DNA of 64,000 nt from NCBI GenBank assembly GCA_964465375.1, contig CAYXIJ010000008.1, forward strand, positions 1-64,000. Reading direction: 5' to 3'. Positions 37,850-46,637 of the stretch are shown here, one piece after another. This stretch comes from CAJWKT01 sp964465375 (GTDB taxonomy: Bacteria > Pseudomonadota > Gammaproteobacteria > Steroidobacterales > Rariloculaceae). Under the pieces are notes generated by a model. The model did not search any database. It was not told the origin of the DNA and saw only the letters and a program-made list of their open reading frames with translations. The translations under genes and the position numbers were made by a program. Within the stretch, counting starts at the first letter, position 1, and the number at the start of each line of letters is the position of its first letter.

Positions 37850-39157
37850 CTATCCGCGCCTTAAAGCCTGCTCGAGCTGCCTCTCTCTATTCTCTTCTGC
37901 ATCTACGTACTGTATCCAACTTTGTGCGCCAGTGCGGCTTCTTGAGTCTTTCTCTGCATCTTCAAACGCATTGCGTGCTGCATCAAACTCACCAAGCTCA
38001 AATAAACATGCCCCTAAAATCATATTTGCCTGATCGGGTCGACGGAGATCACCTTTGCGCATTCCTGATCGAGCTGCATCAACACAATCCTGCCATTGCG
38101 CTAAATTCTGATGTGATTGGGCCAGCCGAACGTCAAGTACGCCATCATCAGCGAGGCCAGCTGCTCGACTAAGCGCCGGAATAGCTTCCTCGTCTTCTTG
38201 TGCAAGCTGCCAAGCTTGGGCCAACACACGCCAATTACCCTCAGTAGATTCAACAATACCGTCTTCCAAGCCTTTTTCTAGTATTTTGGCAGCTTTATAC
38301 GGGATATCAGCCTGAAGTAGTAACTGCGATAAATTTACAATCTCCGAACTTCGTGCTAACCAGCCGGCCTCATAGGCTGTTTCAAAAAGCGCCAATTGGC
38401 GACCCTCGTCACCCTCTTGTCCATACATTGCAGACAGCTGAATGAAGTATTCCCTTTTTGGCCACATTTCGATCATTGTGGTCAGCACCTCAATAACATT
38501 TGGAAAATCTTCTAGCTCATAGTAGAAAACATTCAGCAAGCGATACCAGTTCTCTCGTAATTCCCGATCTTGATCCATAGCAATTTGAATTGCTGTCCTC
38601 GTGGGCTCTATGCCCTCCCGAAATCTTTCTAAGCTATAAAAGATTTGTGCTTTCAGAATGTAAGGATCAGGCGAGGGTGTAGGTGTTAAAGCAAACCACC
38701 GGTCTATCATTGCTAGGGAATCCTCAAACCGCTCTTCTTGGAAGTACAGCTGAGTAAGCGTGAACATTGTGGTTGTTTCAAGGCCGAGCGGTAAATCGGG
38801 TTGCTGTAAAACATTCTCATACGCTCGCGCAGCTTCCCGGTAGTTGTCTTGAGTAAAATATATAAAGGCGTAAAAATTCCACATTTGGGCGACTTCATAA
38901 CTGTTGAGATTACTCATCTCGCGAACTCGGTCTAGCAACTCTCTTGCACAATCCATATCACCTTCATCTGCGCAGGCCTGAGCTTCCGATAATCTGCTAT
39001 ATACGCGCTCACGCATAGCGGGCGTCTTTCGGGTTTCCTGCTGGGCTGCCTGACTTTGTTGCTCACTACCCATTCCCTGAGCATGAGCATCCCAAGAGAA
39101 AAGCGCAGAATAAAAAAATGTTGTACCTAAAATTGCCGACAATAGACCAGTGCGCAT
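37850..39157 (-). CDS. TPR protein of the TonB2-like operon
   Basis: 435 residues with a signal peptide (about 1-26, ending AHAQG) and repeated tetratricopeptide motifs, e.g. AQMWNFYAFIYFTQDNYREAARAYE and ARNAFEDAEKDS. The protein is probably periplasmic or membrane-associated. It is the last gene of the DUF3450-ExbB-ExbB-ExbD-ExbD-TonB run; a TPR gene at this place is common in Vibrio and Alteromonas-type TonB2 clusters. Its role in that system is not established; a scaffold for the TonB complex is inference. Confidence 0.8.
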   Translation of the reverse strand: MRTGLLSAILGTTFFYSALFSWDAHAQGMGSEQQSQAAQQETRKTPAMRERVYSRLSEAQACADEGDMDCARELLDRVREMSNLNSYEVAQMWNFYAFIYFTQDNYREAARAYENVLQQPDLPLGLETTTMFTLTQLYFQEERFEDSLAMIDRWFALTPTPSPDPYILKAQIFYSLERFREGIEPTRTAIQIAMDQDRELRENWYRLLNVFYYELEDFPNVIEVLTTMIEMWPKREYFIQLSAMYGQEGDEGRQLALFETAYEAGWLARSSEIVNLSQLLLQADIPYKAAKILEKGLEDGIVESTEGNWRVLAQAWQLAQEDEEAIPALSRAAGLADDGVLDVRLAQSHQNLAQWQDCVDAARSGMRKGDLRRPDQANMILGACLFELGEFDAARNAFEDAEKDSRSRTGAQSWIQYVDAEENRERQLEQALRRG

Positions 39158-39170
39158 CTAAATCTCTCCC

Positions 39171-39767
39171 TTATTTCTCCAGCACAAATGTGATTTTATT
39201 TTGCACGCCAGGCACCTCCACTGGCTCTCCATCAATCACGCGGGGCTTGTATTTAAATTTATAGGCTGCGGCAGTAGCAGCACGCTCAAAAATAGAGCTC
39301 GTCGATTCGACTACAAATACATCCCTAACGGTCCCAGCTCTTGTTACTGTGAATTCCAAAATCACATAGCCTTCCAGTCCTCTTGATGCGGCACGGGCTG
39401 GGTAAATCGGAGCTACCTTAACAATTGGCAGGTATTCACCATCGCTAACACCAAAGCCAACACCGCCAATATTTAATGTGGCGTTTATCACCGGACTTGA
39501 CATGGAGACAGCCATAGAATTATCAAAAGAATCTAGCGTGTCGGGGCTGGGCATGTCCGGAGCTTGCTCGGGTTCTGGTGGTTTTTCCGGCTTCTCCTTC
39601 TTGGTTTCGACGATACTTTGCCGCTCAACCCTAACAAAATCAACAATCCGGAATGCCTTTGCCTCAGTTATTGCACCACGACCCGTGGCAATCAATAGCT
39701 GCATCACAAATAACAGGGCAAACGTGACTGAAGCACCAAGACCTATAGAGATAGCGTAACGAGCCAT
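39171..39767 (-). CDS. TonB family energy transducer
   Basis: 198 residues: N-terminal membrane anchor (about 8-28), a short Lys/Glu/Pro spacer (about 56-75, KPEKPPEPEQ), and the C-terminal TonB domain with APIYPARAASRGLEGYV and VTRAGTVRDVFVVES. The short spacer is typical of TonB2-type proteins. It would couple the proton motive force, through the ExbB/ExbD proteins encoded upstream, to outer-membrane receptors. No receptor gene is in the window. Confidence 0.92.
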   Translation of the reverse strand: MARYAISIGLGASVTFALLFVMQLLIATGRGAITEAKAFRIVDFVRVERQSIVETKKEKPEKPPEPEQAPDMPSPDTLDSFDNSMAVSMSSPVINATLNIGGVGFGVSDGEYLPIVKVAPIYPARAASRGLEGYVILEFTVTRAGTVRDVFVVESTSSIFERAATAAAYKFKYKPRVIDGEPVEVPGVQNKITFVLEK

Positions 39768-39846
39768 AATGGAAACCCTCGGCTATGTAATGGAAATTTA
39801 AAGCATGCGGAGTGATTCTAACACGAGAAACTGCTCCTAGCCGCAA

Positions 39847-40257
39847 CTAGGGCACTGAAGCTGCCAGAGTAATATCAAGAATACCAGCCGTTTTTGCTGC
39901 ATCCATTACCGCGATTACAGCTTGATTGTGAGCATCGGAGTCAGCCTGAATAACGACACCACCCTCCGGGTACTCAGTATGCAGACGCTCTATCGCAAGC
40001 CGGGCACCAGCCTCATCCACGCGACGGCGGTCAATCCAGATTTCATCATCCGATGTAACTGCTATAAAAATACTAGCCTTGTCGGCAGACAATGCTGTAG
40101 TTGCCTGCGGCCTGAGCACTTCAGCACCGGGATCCTTAACGAAAACAGAGGTAACAATGAAAAAGATTAGCATGATAAATACCACATCCAGCATGGGAGT
40201 GAGATTAATCTCGCTCTCACCTTCCTCTTCTAGATGCTGATCGGCAACTTCGCGCAT
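39847..40257 (-). CDS. ExbD/TolR family protein (second copy)
   Basis: 136 residues with the ExbD pattern: a short cytoplasmic N-terminus, INLTPMLDVVFIMLIFFIVTS (membrane helix including the proton-path Asp near residue 24) and a periplasmic domain ending ILDITLAA. It is one of two adjacent ExbD genes that share the near-identical helix. The downstream neighbour is TonB. Confidence 0.93.
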   Translation of the reverse strand: MREVADQHLEEEGESEINLTPMLDVVFIMLIFFIVTSVFVKDPGAEVLRPQATTALSADKASIFIAVTSDDEIWIDRRRVDEAGARLAIERLHTEYPEGGVVIQADSDAHNQAVIAVMDAAKTAGILDITLAASVP

Positions 40258-40287
40258 ATTGTTAACTCCTAAAAAATCGACCCTAGG

Positions 40288-40701
40288 TTAATCAGCTGAC
40301 GCAATGGAGATATTGTAGACGTCAGCTTCTCGCGATGCATTCATGACGGTCACAAGAGTCTCTGCCGTGGACGTATTTGAGGTTTGTATTACCACCGGCC
40401 GGTCGGGGTCCTCTGCATGCAGGCGCTCAATGTTTGCACGCACTGCTCTTGGGTCCACCACACGACCGTCTATCCAGATATCATCCGTACTATCCACAAT
40501 TACAAGGATTGCACCCTCCTCCTCAACTACCTGAGCTTGGCTCTGCTCGGGCCTTGTAACATCAAGACCTGTCTCCCGAATAAATGTTGCTGTCACAATG
40601 AAAAAAATCAGCATGATAAATACCACATCCAGCATGGGGGTGAGGTTGATCTCACTCTCTTCCTCGCGAACATTGATGTTAGCAATATGTTTTCTTGCCA
40701 T
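40288..40701 (-). CDS. ExbD/TolR family protein (first copy)
   Basis: 137 residues with the same layout as its neighbour: EINLTPMLDVVFIMLIFFIV membrane helix with Asp near residue 24, then a periplasmic domain with IWIDGRVVDPRAVRANIERLHAEDPDRP-like segments. Tandem ExbD genes occur in many marine gammaproteobacterial TonB2-type loci. The two copies differ mainly in the periplasmic domain, so they could form a hetero-oligomer. Confidence 0.93.
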   Translation of the reverse strand: MARKHIANINVREEESEINLTPMLDVVFIMLIFFIVTATFIRETGLDVTRPEQSQAQVVEEEGAILVIVDSTDDIWIDGRVVDPRAVRANIERLHAEDPDRPVVIQTSNTSTAETLVTVMNASREADVYNISIASAD

Positions 40702-40711
40702 AGCTTGTCCT

Positions 40712-41239
40712 TCAGTGATCCATCGTCATATCGTCTTCTAGTGCCTCAATTTGACGCTTCACCGTTCGGGTCAAGATAGTCACAAGAAAAACACCAGACA
40801 GTGCACCCACCATACCTGCCATTGTTGGAATGGTCGCTCTTGATACCCCGGCAGCCATTGACCGCGGATTTCCAGAACCGGAAATTGCCATCACATCAAA
40901 AACTGTAATCATGCCCGTAACTGTCCCCATTAACCCTAGTAAAGGGCATAACGCTACCAGCGTTTGAATCATAGGTATTCCCTGATTTGCTGACATGGTG
41001 ACACGAGATATCATTGCCTCCCGAATCTGTACTGCATGCCAGCTTCTCCGCTGACTTCGACGCCCCCATTGCTCTACCGATTCTTGTATCAGGGTTCTGA
41101 GGCCGGTACGCAGATACATCAAGCGCTCCAGGATTAAAATCCACATGAACAAAATTGTCCACCCAATAAGTTGCAGCACCGGACCGCCCAGCTCTAAAAA
41201 GTCCCGGATAGCCTCAAAGGCATCAACCAAAAATTGCAT
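40712..41239 (-). CDS. MotA/TolQ/ExbB proton channel family protein (short)
   Basis: 175 residues with three membrane segments and the family motif LVALCPLLGLMGTVTGMITVF (about 90-110), then RATIPTMAGMVGALSGVFL. This is the ExbB2-like short subunit of the TonB2-type motor. It lies between the long ExbB homologue and the two ExbD genes, with four bases or so between genes. Confidence 0.92.
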   Translation of the reverse strand: MQFLVDAFEAIRDFLELGGPVLQLIGWTILFMWILILERLMYLRTGLRTLIQESVEQWGRRSQRRSWHAVQIREAMISRVTMSANQGIPMIQTLVALCPLLGLMGTVTGMITVFDVMAISGSGNPRSMAAGVSRATIPTMAGMVGALSGVFLVTILTRTVKRQIEALEDDMTMDH

Positions 41240-41242
41240 ACC

Positions 41243-42625
41243 TTACCCTGTCTTCTCAGACTGCTCGGCAACAATACCAGCACTTTGTTCCTGCAGTACC
41301 TGTACGATCATTCGGCTACGGCCGCTTACAATCGTATGCAAAAGTACAGTAGGAATAGCTACACACAACCCCAATACGGTGGTCATTAAGGCCTGCGAGA
41401 TACCTCCCGCCATAATTGTCGGGTCACCGGCACCAAATAGTGTAATAGCCTGGAACGTTTGAATCATTCCTGTCACTGTTCCTAGCAAACCCAACAGAGG
41501 CGCAACAACAGAAATCACCTTTATAAATAAAATCCCGCGCTGTAGAGAGGGAGTCTCCTTTAATATAGCCTCACCGAGCTTGAGTTCAAGTGTCTCGGTA
41601 TCGGCCTGCTGATTACCCTGATATACCTGCAAAACACGACCGAGAGCATTATCCGAACTTGGCGACTCGCTTCCTCTCTTGAGTTGCGCCTTGACTTTTC
41701 GTCCTGCCAATCCAAGCATAATCATTCGCTCAAGGGCCAACAGTATCCCTAAGATTCCTAGAGAGATGATGACGTACCCGACGATACCGCCCTGCTGAAC
41801 ACGCTCACCTAAATTCGGTGTCTCCAGCAGCAATGCAAGGAGTTGGCCGCTTGTGACATCGAGCCCAAAACGCACCACTTCATCACCCGGAGCCGCACCA
41901 AGAAGATCCGCCGTGCTCCCCGTATAACGCCTCTGCGAGGGCTGCCTCACAAGCTCTGATACCGAGTTTGTATCAGGGTTATGACTGAGATAGCGCCCAT
42001 CTGCTACTAGATTGAAAGTTCCTACCCGAACAATATCTTCAAACACCTCCTGACCATCGGCAGTAACGAACCTAAAGTCTGTAATGCGCTTAACCTTGCC
42101 CTGCTCGGTGGCCTCACGTTGAAGCTCGAACCACAGCCGCTCAATTTCCTCTATCGATGCAAGCTCACTGCTGGACCCCATCTTGGCAGCCAGATCTGTC
42201 AGAAACTGGGCGCGGTCTGGGTACTCAATGTTGGTAATTGAATTTTCAAACAGGCTACGAGCATCACCGGCAACCTGCTGCAACACACCAAATAGCTCTC
42301 TCAAAGAGCCTAAGCGTGTATTGAGTTGCTCAGTACGATCAGCAATAAGGAGTTCATTTTCCTCAAACGCGGTCTCAAGTCTTTCGCTCCGATCCTCTTG
42401 CCGCCTCTTTTCTGCGTTTCCTTCCGCAGTTAGACGATCTTGCTCTGCTTGCGCCTGCTCAAAACGATCAACCCGTTGCTGAAATTCAGTGTCGTCTGTT
42501 GCCGTTCCTCGCTCAACTAACTGCAGAAGTTCATCATTCGTGCGAACAATGTCTTGCGCCTGAAGTTGAGTAAAGGTAAGTGCAGCTATGGCAATTAAAG
42601 ATGAAAAAATTTGTCGGGCATTCAT
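41243..42625 (-). CDS. Long MotA/TolQ/ExbB protein, TtpC-like
   Basis: 460 residues. A signal sequence (about 1-23) is followed by a periplasmic coiled-coil region rich in Glu, Gln and Arg (about 40-130) and a further extension to about 265. Only then comes an ExbB domain with SVVAPLLGLLGTVTGMI and a final membrane helix. This architecture matches TtpC of the Vibrio TonB2 system, which is needed for TonB2-dependent uptake. The start shares one base with the DUF3450 stop, and the next ExbB follows after three bases. Confidence 0.9.
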   Translation of the reverse strand: MNARQIFSSLIAIAALTFTQLQAQDIVRTNDELLQLVERGTATDDTEFQQRVDRFEQAQAEQDRLTAEGNAEKRRQEDRSERLETAFEENELLIADRTEQLNTRLGSLRELFGVLQQVAGDARSLFENSITNIEYPDRAQFLTDLAAKMGSSSELASIEEIERLWFELQREATEQGKVKRITDFRFVTADGQEVFEDIVRVGTFNLVADGRYLSHNPDTNSVSELVRQPSQRRYTGSTADLLGAAPGDEVVRFGLDVTSGQLLALLLETPNLGERVQQGGIVGYVIISLGILGILLALERMIMLGLAGRKVKAQLKRGSESPSSDNALGRVLQVYQGNQQADTETLELKLGEAILKETPSLQRGILFIKVISVVAPLLGLLGTVTGMIQTFQAITLFGAGDPTIMAGGISQALMTTVLGLCVAIPTVLLHTIVSGRSRMIVQVLQEQSAGIVAEQSEKTG

Positions 42626-43398
42626 TAGCCTTCCTCCGGTGGAGCTACAGGTAATAGCAACATGTCAGCAGATACCTGGTTGCGGGCAATCCGCAATCCC
42701 TGGCGAATTGAGTTTCGATGCTCGCTGCCCAATGACACCCATTGCCGATTGGCTTGGTCCCAAACCCCCGACAGTGCACCATCAGGCGTTTGATACGCCA
42801 GCACAACCCTTCCTACGCGCAACATGTCTACCTCTCTATTTGTACCATTAATTTGTAATTGATCCGCATATGCCTCAATCGTGCGACCATAATCATTTTC
42901 AATCTGCCAAGCTTCCATCACAACCCTAAATTTCTCAGAAGCTGTTACATCGGATCTCTCTAGAAGACTCCGGAGGCCAGCAACACGATCCGTTCTCTCA
43001 GCTGCCAAAAAGGGTACGTCCAAAGACACAAACCCTTCCAACCCTTCAATCATTCGGGTTAGTAGGGGCAAAACTTGGCGCTCGATCACCGAGACTTGAT
43101 CAATCGAAACGCTCAAATTGTCAAGCTCTCTCTCTTGGTCATCTATTTGCCGTTCTAACAGGGTGTTATAAACAACCAAACCATCAATTTCTTTCAAGAG
43201 CGCTCGATATTCGTCTACTTTCTCCCGCGTTATCTCAACGATTTCATCAATCTGGTCCTGAGCAGCTTGCGCTAACTGAACCCGACGAGCCTCAACCGCG
43301 ACAATGCGCTCGACTGCTTGTGCGCTTGCAAGCTCTACGGCTAGCATAAAACCACATGCACTGGCCACTAAAACTGCCTTACCTAATGTATCTCTCAT
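42625..43398 (-). CDS. DUF3450 family periplasmic protein
   Basis: 257 residues from the ATG at 43398, chosen because a GGGGAG site lies upstream and it gives a proper signal peptide (hydrophobic residues about 8-26). The rest is coiled-coil (about 40-110), then conserved DUF3450 segments LPLLTRMIEGLEGFVSLDVPF and WQIENDYGRTIEAY. It is first in the TonB2-like operon, the usual position for this family next to TtpC. The function is unknown; interaction with the TtpC coiled coil is inference. Confidence 0.88.
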   Translation of the reverse strand: MRDTLGKAVLVASACGFMLAVELASAQAVERIVAVEARRVQLAQAAQDQIDEIVEITREKVDEYRALLKEIDGLVVYNTLLERQIDDQERELDNLSVSIDQVSVIERQVLPLLTRMIEGLEGFVSLDVPFLAAERTDRVAGLRSLLERSDVTASEKFRVVMEAWQIENDYGRTIEAYADQLQINGTNREVDMLRVGRVVLAYQTPDGALSGVWDQANRQWVSLGSEHRNSIRQGLRIARNQVSADMLLLPVAPPEEG

Positions 43399-43777
43399 GC
43401 CCACTCCCCTCGAGATTGTGAGTTTATGTATAACATTTTCGAAAAAAACTGCACCATACGCCATTGTTCATCAGGCTAATTACTGAGTGGCTATTTAACA
43501 AGTATTTGTTTTTGCAGATTTTATTTCTTTATCCAGAGCAATAACCCTCAACTTTATCGCGCTGGGTGGGAGAGGATAGCGCAAAAACCGAGGCTGAAGC
43601 TACAGCTTCTGCATGTGAACCCCCTAAAAAGTTAAGGAACGAAGGGTCCAATCCTCAGTAAGGAAGCAGAATTTAGGGGAAAAAATACTAAATCACAACT
43701 TCCTCAGAAATGGCCCAGAACCATACGAGGAGCGATTTGAAAAGGTCTAAATTAGGATACATATTTGCCCTAAGACA

Positions 43778-43806
43778 TTGACAGCACTTAGCCTTTTCTG
43801 GATCAT
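43778..43806 (+). promoter_or_regulatory. Candidate sigma-70 promoter for the ilvC operon
   Basis: A consensus -35 box TTGACA (43778-43783) is followed by a 17-base spacer and GATCAT (43801-43806), which matches four of six bases of the -10 consensus. Transcription would start near 43813, giving a leader of about 160 bases that ends at the terminator upstream of ilvC. Confidence 0.5.
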
Positions 43807-43841
43807 GGCCCGACGATATTTTTTTGGGTATCTCGACTTTG

Positions 43842-43919
43842 ATGGTATCAACAATAAATCGAATTGCCCCAATCGTGTCGGACCTGCTTGGCAGGGGTAA
43901 GTGTGGGCGATTGGTTTGA
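43842..43919 (+). CDS. Putative ilv leader peptide (attenuator)
   Basis: A 25-codon ORF lies inside the short leader between the promoter and terminator upstream of ilvC. Nine of 25 residues are Ile, Val or Leu, including I-x-x-I-x-x-I-V and LL (codons 5, 8, 11, 12, 15, 16, 24, 25 and Val2). It ends at a TGA 17 bases before the terminator stem extension. Segment GCAGGGGT (43891-43898), inside the ORF, can pair with ACCCCGC of the terminator arm with one bulge, a possible antiterminator. It has no strong ribosome binding site, so translation is uncertain. Confidence 0.35.
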   Translation: MVSTINRIAPIVSDLLGRGKCGRLV

Positions 43920-43936
43920 GAGTAGCTTACAAGACC

Positions 43937-43973
43937 AAAACCCCGCATCCGCAAGGTTGCGGGGTTTTTTTTT
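43937..43973 (+). terminator. Strong rho-independent terminator 41 bases before ilvC
   Basis: Stem AAAACCCCGCA (43937-43947) pairs with TGCGGGGTTTT (43958-43968), and inside it CC-GCAA-GG forms a capped GNRA-type loop. Nine Ts (43965-43973) follow. No gene on this strand ends upstream, so it most simply acts as the attenuator of the ilvC operon or ends a small RNA. Confidence 0.85.
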
Positions 43974-44013
43974 GCATAATAGATGCGCATAAATAATGTA
44001 AAGAGGTAACGAT

Positions 44014-45000
44014 ATGCAGTTGTTTTTAGAATCGGACGTCCAAGTTGGGCTATTAGGAGGCGAGCGTCTTGCAATCCTAGGGTATGGTAGCCAGGGTCGC
44101 GCTCACGCATTGAATTTGCGCGATTCGGGCTTTGAGGTAATTGTTGGCCTAAGGCCAGGCGGAAAAACTTGGGGTAAGGCTGAAAGAGACGGGTTTACTG
44201 TATGCGATACCAAAGAGGCTGTGGAAGGTGCAGGCCTTGTGGCCTTTCTAGTTCCGGATATGGCTCAAAGGGAACTCTATAAACAGATTCAGCCCGGAAT
44301 CAGTAACGGAAGCACCCTGTTATTCGCCCACGGCTTTACGATTCACTACGATCAAATTGACCCACGTGATGACTTAGATGTGGTGTTAATTGCCCCAAAA
44401 GGACCAGGTGATCTGGTCCGTCGACAGTATGAAGCTGGCCGGGGAGTCCCTTGCTTAATTGCGGTAGATCAAGATGCAACCGGACAAGCCCACCAAAGAG
44501 GGCTAGCGTACGCCCATGGCATAGGAGGTACCCGGGGTGGAGTTCTTGCAACGACATTCAAGGAAGAAACAGAAACTGATTTATTCGGCGAACAAGCCGT
44601 ACTCTGCGGGGGTGTTACTGAGCTGATTGTTCGCGGCTTTGAGACTTTAACGGAGGCCGGCTACCAGCCCGAAGTTGCATACTTCGAAGTAATGCACGAA
44701 ATGAAATTGATAGTGGACTTACTGCACGAAGGTGGCCTCAAAAAAATGCATGACTACATTAGCGAAACAGCAGACTATGGAGACCTCACCAGAGGGCCGC
44801 GAGTAATTGATGCTAAAACCAAAGACAGAATGAAGGGTATTTTATCGGAAATCCAGGATGGGACTTTCGCACAAGAATGGGTGGCAGAAAATGATGCGGG
44901 CTGTGGTAAGTATAAGCGTTTAATGAACGAGGACCTTACCCACTCTATCGAAATTGTAGGCCGCGAACTTCGAGGCCGAATGAGTTGGCTGCAGGAGTAG
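44014..45000 (+). CDS. ilvC: Ketol-acid reductoisomerase
   Basis: IlvC isomerises and reduces acetolactate or acetohydroxybutyrate with NADPH in valine, leucine and isoleucine synthesis. It is 328 residues (short class I form). The nucleotide-binding [10 protein letters not shown] is near residue 23, and the C-terminal knotted domain has the metal-binding acidic set [12 protein letters not shown] and [18 protein letters not shown] lies at a good distance before the ATG. It is first in ilvC-leuA-ilvE-leuCDB and follows the attenuator-like leader. No ilvB/N or ilvG/M gene is nearby. Confidence 0.96.
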   Translation: MQLFLESDVQVGLLGGERLAILGYGSQGRAHALNLRDSGFEVIVGLRPGGKTWGKAERDGFTVCDTKEAVEGAGLVAFLVPDMAQRELYKQIQPGISNGSTLLFAHGFTIHYDQIDPRDDLDVVLIAPKGPGDLVRRQYEAGRGVPCLIAVDQDATGQAHQRGLAYAHGIGGTRGGVLATTFKEETETDLFGEQAVLCGGVTELIVRGFETLTEAGYQPEVAYFEVMHEMKLIVDLLHEGGLKKMHDYISETADYGDLTRGPRVIDAKTKDRMKGILSEIQDGTFAQEWVAENDAGCGKYKRLMNEDLTHSIEIVGRELRGRMSWLQE

Positions 45001-45034
45001 TAGCTATTAAAGCTACGAGCCCAGGAGGCGGGCA

Positions 45035-46606
45035 ATGAAGGTTAAAAACAAAGAGCGGGTCATTATTTTTGATACCACATTGAGGGATGGTGAACAGGCG
45101 CCTGGCTGTAGCATGACACTTGACGAAAAGCTACGGGTGGGCGCAGCTCTTCATGAGTTGAATGTGGATGTTATAGAGGCTGGCTTTCCAGCTGCCTCTT
45201 TGGGAGATTTCGATGCTGTTCAAGCAATCTCTGAATCAATAAAGGGACCAACCATCTGTGCGTTGGCGAGATGCAATGAAACAGACATTGAGCGTGCCTG
45301 GGAAGCAATTAAGTGCGCTAAACAAGCCCGCCTACATGTGTTTGTTGCGACCAGCCAAATTCACCGAGAACACAAATTACAGATGGCTAAGGAGGAAATT
45401 CTAAAGAATGCAGTAGCTGGCGTTAAATTAGCGCGGAGCCTTTGTAAAAACGTGGAATTTTCTCCTGAGGATGCATCACGAACAGAACTCGAATACCTTT
45501 CAGAGGTAGTTGAAGCGGTAATTGAGGCGGGCGCCACAACAGTAAACATCCCTGACACCGTGGGATACACGGTGCCAGACGAATTTTTTCAGGTTTTTAG
45601 TCATCTCAGAGAAAACGTACCAGGAATCGATAACGTAATACTCAGCGCGCACTGTCACGACGACTTAGGTATGGCGGTTGCCAACAGCCTAGCCGCTGTA
45701 CGTGCAGGTGCCCGGCAAGTGGAATGCACCATAAATGGAATTGGCGAGCGGGCTGGAAACTGCTCCCTTGAAGAAATTGTGATGGCCCTAAAAACAAGGA
45801 AGGCATACTTTGGTGTTACAACCGAGGTTAAAACAGAACGGCTATACCCGACTAGCCGAATAGTAGAAACTGTTACGGGCATGCATACACCAAAAAACAA
45901 GGCGGTGGTGGGTGAAAATGCTTTTGCCCATGAAGCCGGCATTCATCAACACGGCATGCTCCGCCATCACACAACATACGAAATTATGTTACCTGAAGAT
46001 GTCGGCATATCACGATCCAATCTTGTTTTGGGAAAACACAGTGGACGGCATGCCTTTCGACAGCGCGTTGAGCAACTAGGCTTTCAACTAGACGATATAG
46101 AGTTAAATCGCTGCTTCAATGAATTTAAGGCACTGGCCGATCGAAAAAAAGATATGTACGACCAAGATATTGAAGCAATCATCATGAATACCGATGTTGG
46201 CAAGACTGGGCCATGGGTTATCTCTGAACTCTACATAACAGCTGGGTCAGGCAGCGTGGCTTCTGCGACACTCAAGCTATCTCATATTGATGGCAGCGAG
46301 ATCCGTGAGGCAGCGGTGGGTGATGGACCTGTTGCTGCAGCCTTTACAGCCCTAGAGAAAGCGACTGGTATCATTTTGCATCTGAAAAATTTTGAAGTGA
46401 GGGGAGTGAGCGTCGGAGATGATGCCCAAGGTGAGGTGACTGTGACAGTTGAATATAATAACCAAAGTTTTCGTGGGCATGCCCTGAGCACAGATATCGT
46501 AGAATCTGCGGCAGTCGCCTACTTGGAGGCTATTAATCGCGTCCTTCGTCGACAAGACACTGCAAGCGAACCGGCCTACGATACAGTGATGCTAAGTACC
46601 CCTTAG
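45035..46606 (+). CDS. leuA: 2-isopropylmalate synthase
   Basis: LeuA condenses 2-oxoisovalerate and acetyl-CoA, the first step of leucine synthesis. 523 residues: an HMGL-like TIM barrel with FDTTLRDGEQ near residue 12 and the metal-binding HCHDD near 203, then the C-terminal regulatory domain (about 390-505) that binds leucine. An AGGAGG-like site precedes the ATG. It is 34 bases after ilvC. Confidence 0.96.
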   Translation: MKVKNKERVIIFDTTLRDGEQAPGCSMTLDEKLRVGAALHELNVDVIEAGFPAASLGDFDAVQAISESIKGPTICALARCNETDIERAWEAIKCAKQARLHVFVATSQIHREHKLQMAKEEILKNAVAGVKLARSLCKNVEFSPEDASRTELEYLSEVVEAVIEAGATTVNIPDTVGYTVPDEFFQVFSHLRENVPGIDNVILSAHCHDDLGMAVANSLAAVRAGARQVECTINGIGERAGNCSLEEIVMALKTRKAYFGVTTEVKTERLYPTSRIVETVTGMHTPKNKAVVGENAFAHEAGIHQHGMLRHHTTYEIMLPEDVGISRSNLVLGKHSGRHAFRQRVEQLGFQLDDIELNRCFNEFKALADRKKDMYDQDIEAIIMNTDVGKTGPWVISELYITAGSGSVASATLKLSHIDGSEIREAAVGDGPVAAAFTALEKATGIILHLKNFEVRGVSVGDDAQGEVTVTVEYNNQSFRGHALSTDIVESAAVAYLEAINRVLRRQDTASEPAYDTVMLSTP

Positions 46607-46637
46607 TGGGATACATTTAATTCAGAGGAATCAAAGA

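Larger units (their letters stand above)
43399..44013. other. Intergenic region with putative ilvC leader and a long inverted repeat
   Basis: 615 bases between divergent operons. The ilvC side (43778-43973) holds a promoter-like sequence, a leader ORF and a strong terminator, listed separately. The DUF3450 side has an 8-bp perfect inverted repeat, CCCCTAAA (43622-43629) and TTTAGGGG (43672-43679), enclosing about 42 bases, and a small hairpin GAAGC/GCTTC near 43596-43609. I see no convincing protein gene on either strand in 43465-43777. Confidence 0.5.

Noticed and set aside
43632..43680. Sequence AAGGAAGCAG resembling the core of the signal recognition particle RNA
   Set aside because: The adjacent conserved part of the SRP core and the GGAA tetraloop stem are missing, so it is a chance match.
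43805..43900. Alternative leader ORF from the ATG at 43805
   Set aside because: It begins inside the predicted -10 box, before any likely transcription start, and is not rich in branched-chain residues.
43688..44110. A 140-codon minus-strand ORF between the DUF3450 gene and ilvC
   Set aside because: It overlaps the start of ilvC by 97 bases and runs antisense through the leader ORF and terminator. Its composition is not protein-like and no domain is recognised.
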